The notes: generated from the sequence alone by a model not told the origin. Counted from the first letter of the stretch, positions 52,967 to 63,482 are shown. The stretch is 64,000 nt of DNA from CAYTRP01 sp964625145 (GCA_964625145.1 CAZVAQ010000002.1:3834-67833), one strand, 5' to 3'. Numbers and translations: made by a program.

Positions 52967-54235
52967 CTACCGCACCTGCCCCTCACCCAGCACGATCCAC
53001 TTGGGGATGGTGAGCTGCAGCAGGCCCATGGGGCCGCGGGCATGGAGGCGATCGGTGCTGATGCCGATCTCGGCGCCGAGGCCGTACTCGCCGCCGTCGG
53101 CGAAACGCGTCGACGCATTGACGTGCAGGCACGCGGAGTCGACGCGCCGCATGAAGGCGTTGGCGTTTGCCCAATCGCGCGTCACAATCGCCTCGGTGTG
53201 GTGCGAGCCGTGGGTGTTGATGTGGCGGACGGCTTCGTCGAATGAGTCGACGACCTTCACGGCCAGTATCTTGTCCAGGTACTCGGTGTCCCAATCCTCG
53301 TCGGTCGCGGGGGTGACCGCCTTGTGATAGGCCTGGGTTCGCGCGCAGCCTCGCAGTTCGCAACCGCCCTTGTGCAGTTCCTCCAGGCAGCGTGGCAGGA
53401 ATGCGCCGGCGATTCCGGCATGAACCAGCATCGTCTCCGCAGCGTTGCAGACCGAGGTGCGATGGAGCTTGCTGTTGAGGACGATACGGATGGCCATGTC
53501 GAGGTCCGCTGACTCGTCGACATAGACGTGGCAGTTGCCGTCCAGGTGCTTGATGACCGGGATGACCGATTCCTCGGTGATGCGGCGAATCAGGTTCTTG
53601 CCGCCACGGGGAATAATCAGGTCGATATGCTTGTCCGCACGCAGCATCGCGCCGACGGCCTCGCGGTCGGTGGTGGGGATGAGCTGGATGGCGCCGTCGG
53701 GGATGCCTGCCTCGCGGGCGCATTCGGTCATGATGGCGGCCAGGACACTGTTGCTGTGAAAGGCTTCGCTGCCGCCGCGAAGGATGACGGCATTGCCTGA
53801 CTTCAGACACAGCGCGCCCGCGTCCAGCGTGACGTTGGGACGCGATTCGTAGATCATGCCGATGACGCCGATAGGGGCGCGCAACTGCCCGACGCGCATT
53901 CCGTTCGGGCGGACGCGGACGTTGTCGATCTCGCCGACGGGATCCGGCAACGCGGCGATCTCGCGGGCGGCGGTGATGATGCCGTTGATCCGCGCATCAT
54001 TCAGCGCCAGCCGCTCGACCATGGGCTCGGGGATTCCCTTGGCGCGGGCCATGTCCAGATCGCGGGCGTTCTCCTCGCGAATGCGTTCGCGCTGCGCATC
54101 GAACGCCTTGGCCATGCGCTCCAGCGCGTTGTTCTTGGCGGCGGGGGTGACCATGGCCAGGTCCAGGGCGGCCTGCCGGGCCCGGCGGCCCATCTCGTCG
54201 ATAAGCTGATCGGGGGTGAGGTCGATGACGGTCAT
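52967..54235 (-). CDS. proA: Gamma-glutamyl phosphate reductase
   Basis: 422 residues from ATG 54235 (MTVIDLTPDQLIDEMGRRARQAALDLA). It reduces gamma-glutamyl phosphate to glutamate semialdehyde in proline synthesis. Motifs: IGVIGMIYESRPNVTLDAGALCLKSGNAVILRGGSEA, VIPVIKHLDGNCHVYVDESADL, and TSVCNAAETMLVH with the catalytic cysteine. An open frame of 21 codons upstream has no ribosome binding site and is probably not translated. It is divergent from aat with 111 bases between. proB is not in the window. Confidence 0.96.
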   Translation of the reverse strand: MTVIDLTPDQLIDEMGRRARQAALDLAMVTPAAKNNALERMAKAFDAQRERIREENARDLDMARAKGIPEPMVERLALNDARINGIITAAREIAALPDPVGEIDNVRVRPNGMRVGQLRAPIGVIGMIYESRPNVTLDAGALCLKSGNAVILRGGSEAFHSNSVLAAIMTECAREAGIPDGAIQLIPTTDREAVGAMLRADKHIDLIIPRGGKNLIRRITEESVIPVIKHLDGNCHVYVDESADLDMAIRIVLNSKLHRTSVCNAAETMLVHAGIAGAFLPRCLEELHKGGCELRGCARTQAYHKAVTPATDEDWDTEYLDKILAVKVVDSFDEAVRHINTHGSHHTEAIVTRDWANANAFMRRVDSACLHVNASTRFADGGEYGLGAEIGISTDRLHARGPMGLLQLTIPKWIVLGEGQVR

Positions 54236-54346
54236 GATCGGGAAGGGGCTCCTTCGTGATGGCCCGTGGTTGTCCCCGAGCGATGTGGGATTGCGCAAGC
54301 CCGACCTCGGGACTCATCCTCTGCCGACGAGGATTCCGCGCGGCCC

Positions 54347-55036
54347 ATGACACTCTTTCCTGTCCTGCTCGACGAGCGTCTATGGTTCCCGAGGCCGGAG
54401 CGCGCGCCGGCGGATGGGCTGGTCGCGGTTGGTGGTGACCTATCTCCGCAGCGGTTGCTGCTCGCCTATTCGATGGGGATCTTTCCTTGGTATTCGGAGG
54501 ACACGCCCATCCTTTGGCATTGTCCCGACCCGCGGTTTGTCCTGCGCCTGGACCATTGGCATCTTCCGTCGCGACTTGCTCGGACGATCCGATCCGGGAA
54601 GTTCGAGATGCGCTTCGACACGGCCTTCCGCGAAGTCATCACGGCCTGCGCCTCGGTCCCGAGGGGTGAGGAAAGTGGCACGTGGATTCTGCCGGAGATG
54701 ATCGAGGCTTATTGCCTGGCACACCAAATTGGCTTTGCACACAGTGTTGAGACCTGGCGTGGCGATGAGCTTGTTGGTGGGTTGTATGGCGTTTCGCTGG
54801 GTCGGATGTTTTTCGCCGAGTCGATGTTCCACCTGGAGCGCGATGCGTCAAAAGTCGCGCTGGCGGCCCTTGTGGAAAGATTGCAGGCGTGGGATTTCAA
54901 GGCCATCGACTGCCAAAACGAATCGGAGCACATGCTTCGATTCGGGGCGCGCAACATGTTGCGCCGCTCGTTCCTGCGCCTGCTGCGCGAATCGCTGGAG
55001 GCCGACCACCGGATTGGATCGTGGGCGGTGGATTAG
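54347..55036 (+). CDS. aat: Leucyl/phenylalanyl-tRNA-protein transferase
   Basis: 229 residues from ATG 54347. The opening LFPVLLDERLWFPRPERAPADGLVAVGGDLSPQRLLLAYSMGIFPWYSEDTPILWHCPDPRFVL and the C-terminal core HSVETWRGDELVGGLYGVSLGRMFFAESMFH are highly typical of Aat. It adds Leu or Phe to proteins with N-terminal Lys or Arg, making N-degrons for ClpS. ClpS is at 34037 in the same window. It ends four bases into the convergent ftsK gene. Expected length for the family is about 230. Confidence 0.95.
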   Translation: MTLFPVLLDERLWFPRPERAPADGLVAVGGDLSPQRLLLAYSMGIFPWYSEDTPILWHCPDPRFVLRLDHWHLPSRLARTIRSGKFEMRFDTAFREVITACASVPRGEESGTWILPEMIEAYCLAHQIGFAHSVETWRGDELVGGLYGVSLGRMFFAESMFHLERDASKVALAALVERLQAWDFKAIDCQNESEHMLRFGARNMLRRSFLRLLRESLEADHRIGSWAVD

Positions 55037-58000
55037 TCCGCCCGCAGGCTGCTCCATTTTTCTTCGGTGTCGTGGTCGACCTGGGTTGAGCGTCCGCCGG
55101 CGGAGAGGGAGGCTTCGAGGCGGTCGAGTTCCTCGAGGGCCGCGTCGGGATCCACGATGATCTGGCGGGGTTTGCTGCTGTTGAACTCGCCGACGATTCC
55201 CATGTCGTGGAGCATGTCCATAAGACGGCCGGCGCGGGCGTAGCCGGTCTTCAGGCGACGCTGCAGCAGGGAGACCGATGCGGAGCGGCTTTCGAGGACG
55301 ATGCGCGCGGCGGCGCGAACCAGGGCCTCGTCGATGCGTTCCTCGCCATCGCGGGCGCTGCCACCTTCGTGGGGGATGAACATGCCTGCGTGGACCTTGC
55401 CCATGACTCTGTTGGTGCCGCGAACCATTCGGTCCTGCGCGTCCAGGTCGTCCATGCTGGTGATGTCGCCGCCCATCATGCGGGCCAGTTCCTTCTGTTC
55501 CTTCTCGCTCAACTTGGGTTCGAATTCCTCGACCTCGTAGTTGGCGGGCCACTGGCGGCGGCAATACTCGGCGATGCGTTCGACTTCCTCGTCGCTGACG
55601 AAGCAGCCTTGGATGCGCGTGGGCTTTGCAGCGCCGCCCTTTGAGAAGAGCATGTCGCCGCGGCCCAGCAGCGTCTCCGCACCGTTCATGTCGAGGATGG
55701 TGCGCGAGTCGACCTTCTGCGAGACCTGGAAGGCGATGCGGCTGGGGAAGTTGGCCTTGATGATGCCGGTGATGACGTTGACGGAGGGGCGCTGTGTGGC
55801 GAGGATGAGGTGGATGCCGACGGCGCGCGCCATCTGGGCCAGGCGCTGGATCGATTCCTCGACTTCTGCCCGCGCCACGATCATCAGGTCTGCCAACTCG
55901 TCGACGACCACGACCAGATGGGGCATGAAGGTGTGGCGGCCGCGACGGACCTTGTGCAGGTGATCGCCGGGGTTTTCGACGACGCGGTTGTAGCCCTCGA
56001 TGTTGCGAACGTTGAGGTCGACGAGCTTCTTGTAGCGTTCCTCCATCTGCTCCACGGCCCACTCAAGGGCACTGGCGGCGCGCTTGGCATCGCACACCAC
56101 CGGCGAGATCAGGTGCGGGATGTCGGCATAGACTGACAGCTCCACGCGCTTGGGATCCACCATGATCATGCGCACGCGATCGGGCGACATGCGGTAGAGG
56201 ATCGAGCAAATGACCGTGTTGAGGCAGACCGACTTGCCCGCGCCGGTCGCGCCGGCGATGAGCAGGTGGGGCATCTTCGCCAAGTCGGCAAAGTAGGGCG
56301 AACCTTCGATGGTCTTGCCGAGGGCAAACGAGAGCGGCCCGGACTGTTCCCAGAACTCGTTGCAGGAAATCAGTTCCTTGAGGTACACGCCCTGACGCTT
56401 CTTGTTGGGGACCTCGATGCCGACGGCGGACTTGCCCGGGATGGGGGCCATGATGCGTACGCTCAGGGCCTTCATGCTCATGGCGATGTCATTCTCGAGG
56501 CCGACGATGCGGCTGACCTTGATGCCGGCGGCCGGCTTGAATTCGAAGCGCGTGACGACGGGTCCCTGATGGACTTCGGTGACCTTGCCCTCGACGCCGA
56601 AGTCCGCCAGCGTTTGCACGAGCATGTCGCTCATCTCGAGCATCTCATCGCGGGTCATACGTGCATCGACGACGGGCGGATCGTTGAGTAGTTCAACAGG
56701 CGGCAGCTCATAATCGGGCCGCTGCTCGAAGAGGTCGGTCTGCTCCTCGGGGGCCAAGGGTCCGCGGGGGCGGGTGTCGATGCCCTCATTGAAGAGGGGA
56801 TCCTCGTCGGCGACATCCTCCTCGTTGTACTCCTCGTCGAAATCCTCTTCTTCAGACTCCGACATCATGCGCGAAGCGGCGCGGCGCAGTTCGCGGGCTT
56901 CGTCCTCGTCGCGCAGTTCCTCGTCGGTCTTCTTGCCGCCCTTCGGCCAGCGGGAGGGGAATAGCTTGGAAAGGCCGTCGGACATCACTGCCTCGCGCTT
57001 CTCGTTGGCGGGGTTGCCCTTTGTGATGGGGAGCGTGCTGGTGGTGTGATCGCGGAAGATGATCTCCTCTTCCGGCTTCTCGAGCTCGACCGCCTCTTCT
57101 TCCTCCTCGAGGATGCCCTCCACCGGTGTTTCCTCGTCTGCGAGCTGTTCGCGCTCGCGGCGCGACATGGGTTCGTCGCCGGCGGCGTAGCGCTCGTTGA
57201 GGTAGCGAATGCGGCTGCGAGTGCGGGACTCCCACTCGTGGGCTTCGAGAGCGCGGGCGACGGCGGCGACATCTGAGTCGGCGGGTTCTTCCCAGGCTGC
57301 CTCGTCGAGCTCGGCCAGAAGAACCGAACGCGGCGCTTCGGTCCTGGAATTCTTGCGCTTTGCCCAGGATGGCCACTTCAGCCAGCGGCGACGCGGCGCG
57401 ACCGGGCGTGGTTGGCGCAGTGGCGGATCCTCTTCGAAGCGCTTGGCGATGGCGGCGGCTTCCTCCTCCTCATCCAAGCGGGCGAGGGAGTCGGGGATCG
57501 ATCCGGCCAGCAGGACGCTTCGGCGAGGAACGACGCGACGGGCTCCTCGGGCGAGGAGATCGACGGGGCCGACCTCCGAGACGAGCACCAAGCCCACCAA
57601 TATGAGGCCGCCGAGCATGAGGCCTGCGCCCACGGGCCCGAGGTAGTAGTTCATGGCCAGGCCCTCGTACTCGACGAGGAAGACGCCTACGGCGCCGGCG
57701 CGCTCGAAGTTGGTGTTGCGATCGTCGATGTCGTCGGCCCCCGGCAGTGCCAGCAGCCCCGCCACACCCATGAGGAGCAGGGCGATGCCAATGCCCTTCG
57801 CGAGAGGAAGGCGGATTCGGCCGCGGAAAACGCCGCAGATGGCCACATACATCAGGGCCACGGGGACCAGAAAGACGACGAAGCCGCCGAGCACGAGGCG
57901 GAGGAGCCAACCGATGCCTTCACCGACGGGGCCGACCAGGGAGGCGGAGTCGGGCATCGGCCAAAGGCAAACGAGGAGGAATCCCCCGAGCAGGAAGAAG

Positions 58001-58101
58001 AGGATATGGACGAGTTCGCGCCAAGCGGACCGGGCGATCGCCGGTTTCGGAGGCGGGGGTGGGGCTTCTGGAGCCGTCGGTTTCCTAGGTTTACGGGCCA
58101 T
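55033..58101 (-). CDS. ftsK: DNA translocase FtsK/SpoIIIE
   Basis: 1022 residues. Four N-terminal transmembrane helices (~28-48, 62-92, 102-120, 153-176) are followed by a long charged linker (~200-490), with an acidic run near 410-435. The motor (~500-930) has Walker A GATGAGKS (617-624), Walker B HLVVVVDELADLMI, and IHLILATQRPSVNVITG. The C-terminal gamma domain (~955-1015, LLQRRLKTGYARAGRLMDMLHDMGIVGEFNSSKPRQIIVD) binds KOPS-like DNA sites. FtsK pumps chromosome ends at the division septum. Its stop overlaps aat on the opposite strand by four bases. Confidence 0.96.
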   Translation of the reverse strand: MARKPRKPTAPEAPPPPPKPAIARSAWRELVHILFFLLGGFLLVCLWPMPDSASLVGPVGEGIGWLLRLVLGGFVVFLVPVALMYVAICGVFRGRIRLPLAKGIGIALLLMGVAGLLALPGADDIDDRNTNFERAGAVGVFLVEYEGLAMNYYLGPVGAGLMLGGLILVGLVLVSEVGPVDLLARGARRVVPRRSVLLAGSIPDSLARLDEEEEAAAIAKRFEEDPPLRQPRPVAPRRRWLKWPSWAKRKNSRTEAPRSVLLAELDEAAWEEPADSDVAAVARALEAHEWESRTRSRIRYLNERYAAGDEPMSRREREQLADEETPVEGILEEEEEAVELEKPEEEIIFRDHTTSTLPITKGNPANEKREAVMSDGLSKLFPSRWPKGGKKTDEELRDEDEARELRRAASRMMSESEEEDFDEEYNEEDVADEDPLFNEGIDTRPRGPLAPEEQTDLFEQRPDYELPPVELLNDPPVVDARMTRDEMLEMSDMLVQTLADFGVEGKVTEVHQGPVVTRFEFKPAAGIKVSRIVGLENDIAMSMKALSVRIMAPIPGKSAVGIEVPNKKRQGVYLKELISCNEFWEQSGPLSFALGKTIEGSPYFADLAKMPHLLIAGATGAGKSVCLNTVICSILYRMSPDRVRMIMVDPKRVELSVYADIPHLISPVVCDAKRAASALEWAVEQMEERYKKLVDLNVRNIEGYNRVVENPGDHLHKVRRGRHTFMPHLVVVVDELADLMIVARAEVEESIQRLAQMARAVGIHLILATQRPSVNVITGIIKANFPSRIAFQVSQKVDSRTILDMNGAETLLGRGDMLFSKGGAAKPTRIQGCFVSDEEVERIAEYCRRQWPANYEVEEFEPKLSEKEQKELARMMGGDITSMDDLDAQDRMVRGTNRVMGKVHAGMFIPHEGGSARDGEERIDEALVRAAARIVLESRSASVSLLQRRLKTGYARAGRLMDMLHDMGIVGEFNSSKPRQIIVDPDAALEELDRLEASLSAGGRSTQVDHDTEEKWSSLRAD

Positions 58102-58254
58102 GGTTTCAGGTGTTCGTTTGGGCTTCTGGACGCTTCGATTGATTCACCCAGTGACCCCGCGGCCACCCCCCGAACAATGGCAAGAAAAGATTCACGGGTC
58201 CGCCGGCGGGACGGGGGCGGCGGGACGCTGGAGAGGCGCATTGGCGGGGGGGGA

Positions 58255-59748
58255 TTATTCCCGGCGGGTTGGAAGGCGGGCGTCGGCGCTCTTGAGCATG
58301 CGTTGGAGGTTGGTCGTGAGTTCGTCGACCATGGCTCCGTGGGTTTCGGCCAGATTTTCCTGCTCGCTGGGGTCACGCTCGAGGTTGAAGACCTCGACGC
58401 TGTTGTCTTCGTACCAATGGACGAGTTTCCAGGGCCATTCGAGGATGGAGGACTGGGGACCGAGGAAGGGGACCCTTTCGTCGTCGATGCCGGCGACTTG
58501 GGGGACTTCATCCCGGCGGCCCTTGCTGTGGTAGTAGGGAAAATGGAAGAGCATCGGCCGGGCCACGGGGATGGTGCGGGTATCGCCCTTGAACAAGGGG
58601 AGGAGGCTGACGCCGTCGAGAGTGATTGACGGGTCGAGGGGGGCGTTGGCCGCCTGGGCGAATGTCGGGAGCAGGTCCGTGCCGATGACCGGCGTGTCGA
58701 TTGTGGAGTTGGGTTCGACGACGCCGGGCCAGCGGACGGCCATGGGAACGCGGACTCCGCCTTCGTAGAGGGTCCACTTGTGGCCGCGAAGGGGTGCGTG
58801 GCGGGTGAAGCGCGGATCGCCGCCGTTGTCGGAGAAGAAGACGACGAGCGTGTTGTCGCGGATGCCTGCTTCGTCGATGGCGTTGAGCAACCGGCCGATG
58901 TGATGGTCGAGGATCTCGACGGAGGCGGCGTACTCCGCGCGGACGGGCTTGTCGTCGGGGCGGAGCCGTGCAGTGTACTTGTCGGTCAGCCACTGCACCT
59001 GGTTGCGAATAGGTTCATGGACGTAGAAGTGCGAGAGGTAGAGGAAGAATGGCTCGGCGCCGCTGGTGGTCTTGATATAGTCGATGGTGCGGGTGGTGAG
59101 GGCGTCTTCCGGAAACTCTCCCGGTGCAAAGTGTTCGGCCGGTGGCGGTTCGGGCGCGCCCGGTTGATTATGACTGTATGGGTGCATGCCAAACTCGAGC
59201 ACGCCGATGTCAAAGCCTTGCTGCTCCGGGCCGTGGGTGGGCGACCAATGGAGGTACCGGCCTTCATAGTGCGCGCTGACGTGCCACTTGCCCATGAAGG
59301 CGGTGGCGTAGCCGGCAGGGCCGAGGACTTCCGGGATTGTCACTTCCGCCAAGGGAAGATTGATGCTGTAGGGAGGCGGCTGCAGGGGGTCGCTGGTGAG
59401 AGATTGGCCCGAGTTGGGATGGCGGGTGACGAACTCGAAGTGAAGGCGCGCCGGGGAACGCCCAGTGAGTATGGCCGCGCGCGACGCGGAGCAAATGGGC
59501 GCGGGGGCATACGCGTTGGCGAAGCGCATGCCTTCGGCGGCGAGGCGATCGAGGTTCGGCGTGTCGGCGATGGTGCCGCCGTTGAAGCCGACATCCATGT
59601 AGCCAAGGTCGTCGGCGAGGATGAAGATGATGTTGGGGCGCCGGGCGGGTTCCTGTGCGGCGCATGAAGAGTCCACCGCAGACAGCACCAATGGCGCGGC
59701 CAGCAATGCCGCGAGGCGATGTTCCTTGGATGTGAAGTGCATGGTCAT
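58255..59748 (-). CDS. Secreted sulfatase (formylglycine type)
   Basis: 497 residues with signal sequence LAALLAAPLVLSAVDSSCAAQ. The metal site starts FILADDLGYMDVG (D46, D47). The active-site signature ICSASRAAILTGR contains CSASR (C86-R90), in which the cysteine would be converted to formylglycine. MGKWH, ILDHHIGRLLNAIDEAG and VVFFSDNGGD are further family motifs. The C-terminal region includes SILEWPWKLVHWYEDNSVEVFNLERDPSEQENLA. It should remove sulfate from a polysaccharide. Neither an anSME nor SUMF1-like activator is in the window. A second ATG (residue 3) is an alternative start. Confidence 0.92.
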   Translation of the reverse strand: MTMHFTSKEHRLAALLAAPLVLSAVDSSCAAQEPARRPNIIFILADDLGYMDVGFNGGTIADTPNLDRLAAEGMRFANAYAPAPICSASRAAILTGRSPARLHFEFVTRHPNSGQSLTSDPLQPPPYSINLPLAEVTIPEVLGPAGYATAFMGKWHVSAHYEGRYLHWSPTHGPEQQGFDIGVLEFGMHPYSHNQPGAPEPPPAEHFAPGEFPEDALTTRTIDYIKTTSGAEPFFLYLSHFYVHEPIRNQVQWLTDKYTARLRPDDKPVRAEYAASVEILDHHIGRLLNAIDEAGIRDNTLVVFFSDNGGDPRFTRHAPLRGHKWTLYEGGVRVPMAVRWPGVVEPNSTIDTPVIGTDLLPTFAQAANAPLDPSITLDGVSLLPLFKGDTRTIPVARPMLFHFPYYHSKGRRDEVPQVAGIDDERVPFLGPQSSILEWPWKLVHWYEDNSVEVFNLERDPSEQENLAETHGAMVDELTTNLQRMLKSADARLPTRRE

Positions 59749-59862
59749 CCCCCAACGGTTTGATGATGCGCGCGTCAGCGGCCGGGGGATGAGCCTGTCT
59801 GACGCGCTGGCAAGACGAAGAGTCCTACTGCATGTCGACGCGCAACGATTATTTGCTGCGGA

Positions 59863-61260
59863 TCACCGGACAACCACCACCGGCTGCGTCCACGCCATTT
59901 CCTTTTCGCCGTGAGCGAAGGGGTTCGCCTTCTCCTTGGACGAGGTGACCTTTGCGCGGACGTAGATTTCATCGCCGCTGAAAGTGTAGGTGGCGGATGT
60001 GCCGTCGGTGGATTGCAGGACGACGCCGATGTCATTGCTGTAGCGGCGCGTGGCGCGGAGTTCCTTTCCGTCGGCGTCGAGGATGGGCTCGCTGGTGGGA
60101 TCGTAGCCTTGGCGCGTGCCGATAAAGTCGATGGTGTAGGTGACGCCGTCTTCCGGTTCGACCTCGACGGTGTATTGCTTGTCGTCGCTGGTGACGCTGC
60201 GGAGAGTCACGCCGTTGGAGGCGTAGAAGTCGCCGCGTTCCATGGCGGCGATGAGGTGCTCCGGGGTGAGGAACTTGGAGCGAACCATGATCCATCCGCG
60301 ACCGGGCTGGGCAGTGTCATGCACGGAGCCTGCGTAGTGATGCGAATCGTCCACGGCGAGGGCGTAGAGGGCGCCAAGATCGAGCTCGGCGAGGCGCTTG
60401 GTGAGCAGAATGTCCCAGATGCGCTCGACGGGTTGGATGTGGATGGCTGCTTCACCGTAGTTCCGGACGCCGCGGTGGCCGTTGTACACTTCGAAGAACC
60501 GCAGCTTTTCCACCGGCATGATGTCCTCGGCGGTGAGGTGCTGGTACCAGTTGGGGTGGGCCAGGTGGGGGATCATCGGACGGCCGGTGGCGGCGCGCTG
60601 TTCGTACACCGCCTCGATGTTGTTGCGGATGCGGAAATAGGGGGAATCGGCCGGGTTGGCGTAATAGGGCGCGACGGGGGGATTCACGTCCGTCTCGCGC
60701 ATCGTGCCGCCCTGCGTCGGGATAAACTCCGCCAGGTTCGTCGCGATGACGTGCACGGACATGGAGTCGGTGAGTTCCTCGCCTTCGATCATGAGGAAGC
60801 GGCCGGGCTTTTCGAAGAGGGTCCGCAGTTCGTCGAGCGTCTTGAGGCGAACCTCGGTGTTGCCGCTTTCATTGATGCGCGTCTCGACCCAATCGGTTCC
60901 GAATCGCTCGATATAATGATTGAGGACGCTGTAGTCCGTGTCCCCTTGGGCGCCGCGGATGCTGCCGTGGCTGGCGGGTTCAATCCATCGATCGCCGCGC
61001 AACATGGTGTTGTGGTCGGACAGTTGGAGGAAATGATACCCGTGCGAGTGATACCAATCGGCGGAGACTTCCGGGAACTGGTCGGCGTCGGACCACAGGG
61101 TGTGGGTGTGGAGATTGCCCTTCCACCAATAGGCTCCGTCGCCGGCGGGCAGCGGCGCGGCGTCGCCGCCAAGGTCATACTGGGTGGGACTCTGCGCGAA
61201 TCCGGCGCCTGCGAGGAGCGCGAGGCCGAAGGTGATGGCAGCGAGGGAGCGGTGCTTCAT
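59863..61260 (-). CDS. Secreted PHP-like metal hydrolase, unknown substrate
   Basis: 465 residues with signal peptide MKHRSLAAITFGLALLAGAGFA. The metal-binding signature GNLHTHTLWSDADQFPEVSADWYHSHGYHFLQLSDHN resembles the PHP phosphoesterase site (HxH ... D.H), and further histidines follow in MIPHLAHPNWYQHL, then LYALAVDDSHHYAG. The overall pattern is of exported PHP/DUF3604-type proteins, whose substrates are mostly unknown. The C-terminal ~110 residues look like a beta-domain. Genes on either side are not obviously related, though the neighbouring sulfatase is also exported. Confidence 0.75.
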   Translation of the reverse strand: MKHRSLAAITFGLALLAGAGFAQSPTQYDLGGDAAPLPAGDGAYWWKGNLHTHTLWSDADQFPEVSADWYHSHGYHFLQLSDHNTMLRGDRWIEPASHGSIRGAQGDTDYSVLNHYIERFGTDWVETRINESGNTEVRLKTLDELRTLFEKPGRFLMIEGEELTDSMSVHVIATNLAEFIPTQGGTMRETDVNPPVAPYYANPADSPYFRIRNNIEAVYEQRAATGRPMIPHLAHPNWYQHLTAEDIMPVEKLRFFEVYNGHRGVRNYGEAAIHIQPVERIWDILLTKRLAELDLGALYALAVDDSHHYAGSVHDTAQPGRGWIMVRSKFLTPEHLIAAMERGDFYASNGVTLRSVTSDDKQYTVEVEPEDGVTYTIDFIGTRQGYDPTSEPILDADGKELRATRRYSNDIGVVLQSTDGTSATYTFSGDEIYVRAKVTSSKEKANPFAHGEKEMAWTQPVVVVR

Positions 61261-61427
61261 GGCGCAACTCTTCTTGGAGGAATCGTTTTCCTTGCGTGTG
61301 AGGTGAGCCTTTCGAAGGTCTGCGAGGGGGGCAAGCCCACTTGCCCCGAAATCCTCGCTCGACCCGCGGATGAAGGGTGTGGAGAGAAAGTGCCGGACAC
61401 GATTCCTCCGCGATTGGCACCATTGGA

Positions 61428-61856
61428 ATGCCCGACCCGGCCGACATCATTCGCCTGACCCGCGACCCGCTGACGCTGGACGGCCTCGTGCGGGAGCTGG
61501 GCCACGCGTCCACGTTGGCGGACGGGGCGGGAAGCGATCCGGAGGCGGGGGCGTTGGTGACGTTCAGCGGGATCGTCCGCGCGACCGAAGGTGACCGGAA
61601 GATTCCGCACTTGGATTACGAGGCGTTTGAGTCAATGGCGCTGAAGGAGATGGAGCGGTTGGTTGATGCGGCGCGGGATCGGTGGCCGCTGCGGCGGGTG
61701 GGGCTGGTACATCGGTTCGGTACGGTTGCGGTGGGGGAGCCTTCGGTGATTGTCGGTGTGAGTGCGGGGCATCGGGGGGAGGCTTTCGAGGCGGCGCGGT
61801 TCCTGATCGATGAGCTGAAGAAATCCGTCCCCATCTGGAAATCCGGGCCGAAATAG
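61428..61856 (+). CDS. moaE: Molybdopterin synthase catalytic subunit
   Basis: 142 residues from ATG 61428. [39 protein letters not shown], then [50 protein letters not shown] match MoaE, including the lysines of the C-terminal helix. MoaE with MoaD makes molybdopterin from precursor Z. An open frame upstream to 61377 is possible but less likely. No moaD is adjacent. It is divergent from the PHP-like gene. Confidence 0.92.
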   Translation: MPDPADIIRLTRDPLTLDGLVRELGHASTLADGAGSDPEAGALVTFSGIVRATEGDRKIPHLDYEAFESMALKEMERLVDAARDRWPLRRVGLVHRFGTVAVGEPSVIVGVSAGHRGEAFEAARFLIDELKKSVPIWKSGPK

Positions 61857-61999
61857 GGCGGATCCAGGGAGTATCCTGCGGCTGGCGCGGACCTTGCCAT
61901 TTCGCTTGGCGTGGGGGGTGCCGGTCTACACACTCCTTCCCCCGGCGGATGGCCGCGATGGCCGGGCCGCCGAAATCTCCGCACTCGCAGGAATCCTCC

Positions 62000-63430
62000 A
62001 TGGGCAAGAGTCTCTACGAAAAAGTCTTCGATCTGCACACGGTTCGTCGCCTTCCCTCGGGGCAGTACCAGCTCCTGATGGGGCTGCACCTGATTCATGA
62101 GGTGACGTCGCCGCAGGCGTTCAGCATGATTCGCGAGCGCGGCTGGAAGGTGATCTTCCCGCATCGCACGTTTGCGACGGTGGATCATATCATCCCGACG
62201 CACAGCCAGGCGCGGCCGCTGTCGGACCCGATGGCCGAGGAGATGCTCTGCGAGTTGGAGAAGAACACCGCGGAGTTCGGCCTGACATTCTTCATGCCGA
62301 CGAAGGGTGAGCAGGGCATCGTGCACGTGGTCGGTCCCGAGCGTGGATTGACGCAGCCGGGCATGACGATTTGCTGCGGTGATTCGCACACGTCGACACA
62401 CGGCGCGTTCGGCGCGATCGCGTTTGGCATCGGCACCTCGCAGGTGCGCGACGTTCTGGCGACGCAGTGTTTGACGATGGGCAAGCTCAAGGTTCGCCGC
62501 ATCGAGGTAAACGGGCATTTGCGCCCGGGTGTGTACGCCAAGGACGTGGCCCTCTACATCATCCAGCAGTTGGGTGTGAAGGGCGGCGTTGGGTACGCGT
62601 ACGAGTACGCCGGCGAAGTCTTTGACCGCATGACGATGGACGAGCGCATGACGGTGTGCAACATGAGCATCGAAGGCGGTGCGCGTTGCGGCTATGTGAA
62701 CCCGGACGAGACGACTTATGAGTACATCCGCGGCCGCGATTTCGCGCCGAAGGGCGAGGCGTGGGACCGGGCGGTGGCGTATTGGAACAGCGTGCGCTCC
62801 GATCCGGACGCGCACTATGATGACGTCGTGCGGATCAACGGCGAGGACATCGAGCCGGTGGTGACGTGGGGCATCACGCCGGGCCAGTCGACGAGCGTCA
62901 ACGGCACGGTGCCGCGGCCCGAGGAGTTTGCCGCGGACGAGCAGGAATTGATCCGCGAGGCGTACGAGTACATGTCATTCGAGCCGGGACAGCCAATCAA
63001 GGGTACGAAGATCGACGTGGCCTTCATCGGTTCGTGCACAAACGGACGCGTGAGCGACTTCGAGGAGGTCGTGAAGCACATCGAAGGTCGCGGCTTCAAG
63101 GTCGCGCCGCATGTGAAGGCGATCGTGGTGCCGGGTTCGCAGCGCGTGAAGCAAGAGCTGCTGCGGCGTGGTTACGACAAGATCTTCCGCGAGGCGGGTT
63201 TTGATTTCCGCGAGGCGGGTTGCTCGATGTGTCTGGCGATGAATCCGGACAAGCTGAAGGGCCGCGAGGTTTGTGCTTCCTCCAGCAACCGCAACTTCAA
63301 GGGCCGCCAGGGTTCGCCCACGGGGCGGACGCTGCTGATGTCCCCCGTCATGGTCGCCGCCGCGGCCATCACCGGCGAGGTGACCGATGCGCGGGAGTTG
63401 TTTGGGATTCACGAGCTGGCGGGGGTGTAA
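62000..63430 (+). CDS. leuC: 3-isopropylmalate dehydratase large subunit
   Basis: 476 residues from ATG 62000, after AGGAA. The three cluster cysteines appear as [14 protein letters not shown] and [37 protein letters not shown] is the substrate-binding signature. The enzyme interconverts 2- and 3-isopropylmalate in leucine synthesis, with LeuD as small subunit. The adjoining leuD begins at 63947, but a GxxExxY gene and its flanking inverted repeats separate them. Homoaconitase-like specificity cannot be excluded. Confidence 0.92.
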   Translation: MGKSLYEKVFDLHTVRRLPSGQYQLLMGLHLIHEVTSPQAFSMIRERGWKVIFPHRTFATVDHIIPTHSQARPLSDPMAEEMLCELEKNTAEFGLTFFMPTKGEQGIVHVVGPERGLTQPGMTICCGDSHTSTHGAFGAIAFGIGTSQVRDVLATQCLTMGKLKVRRIEVNGHLRPGVYAKDVALYIIQQLGVKGGVGYAYEYAGEVFDRMTMDERMTVCNMSIEGGARCGYVNPDETTYEYIRGRDFAPKGEAWDRAVAYWNSVRSDPDAHYDDVVRINGEDIEPVVTWGITPGQSTSVNGTVPRPEEFAADEQELIREAYEYMSFEPGQPIKGTKIDVAFIGSCTNGRVSDFEEVVKHIEGRGFKVAPHVKAIVVPGSQRVKQELLRRGYDKIFREAGFDFREAGCSMCLAMNPDKLKGREVCASSSNRNFKGRQGSPTGRTLLMSPVMVAAAAITGEVTDARELFGIHELAGV

Positions 63431-63440
63431 AAGAAGTTTC

Positions 63441-63474
63441 AACACGGAGTGCACAGAGACCACAGAGAAAGGAG
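63441..63474. repeat. Left inverted repeat (CACAGAG-rich)
   Basis: 34 bases containing GCACAGAGA and CCACAGAGAAA. It matches the reverse complement of 63888-63921 at 29 positions; mismatches fall at five scattered bases. It starts 11 bases after the leuC stop. Confidence 0.75.
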
Positions 63475-63482
63475 TCGGGGCA

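Noticed and set aside
57412..58629. Open frame on the plus strand across the ftsK start
   Set aside because: It is opposite the FtsK N-terminus and sulfatase C-terminus, both firmly identified; the frame is Glu/Ala/His repetitive.
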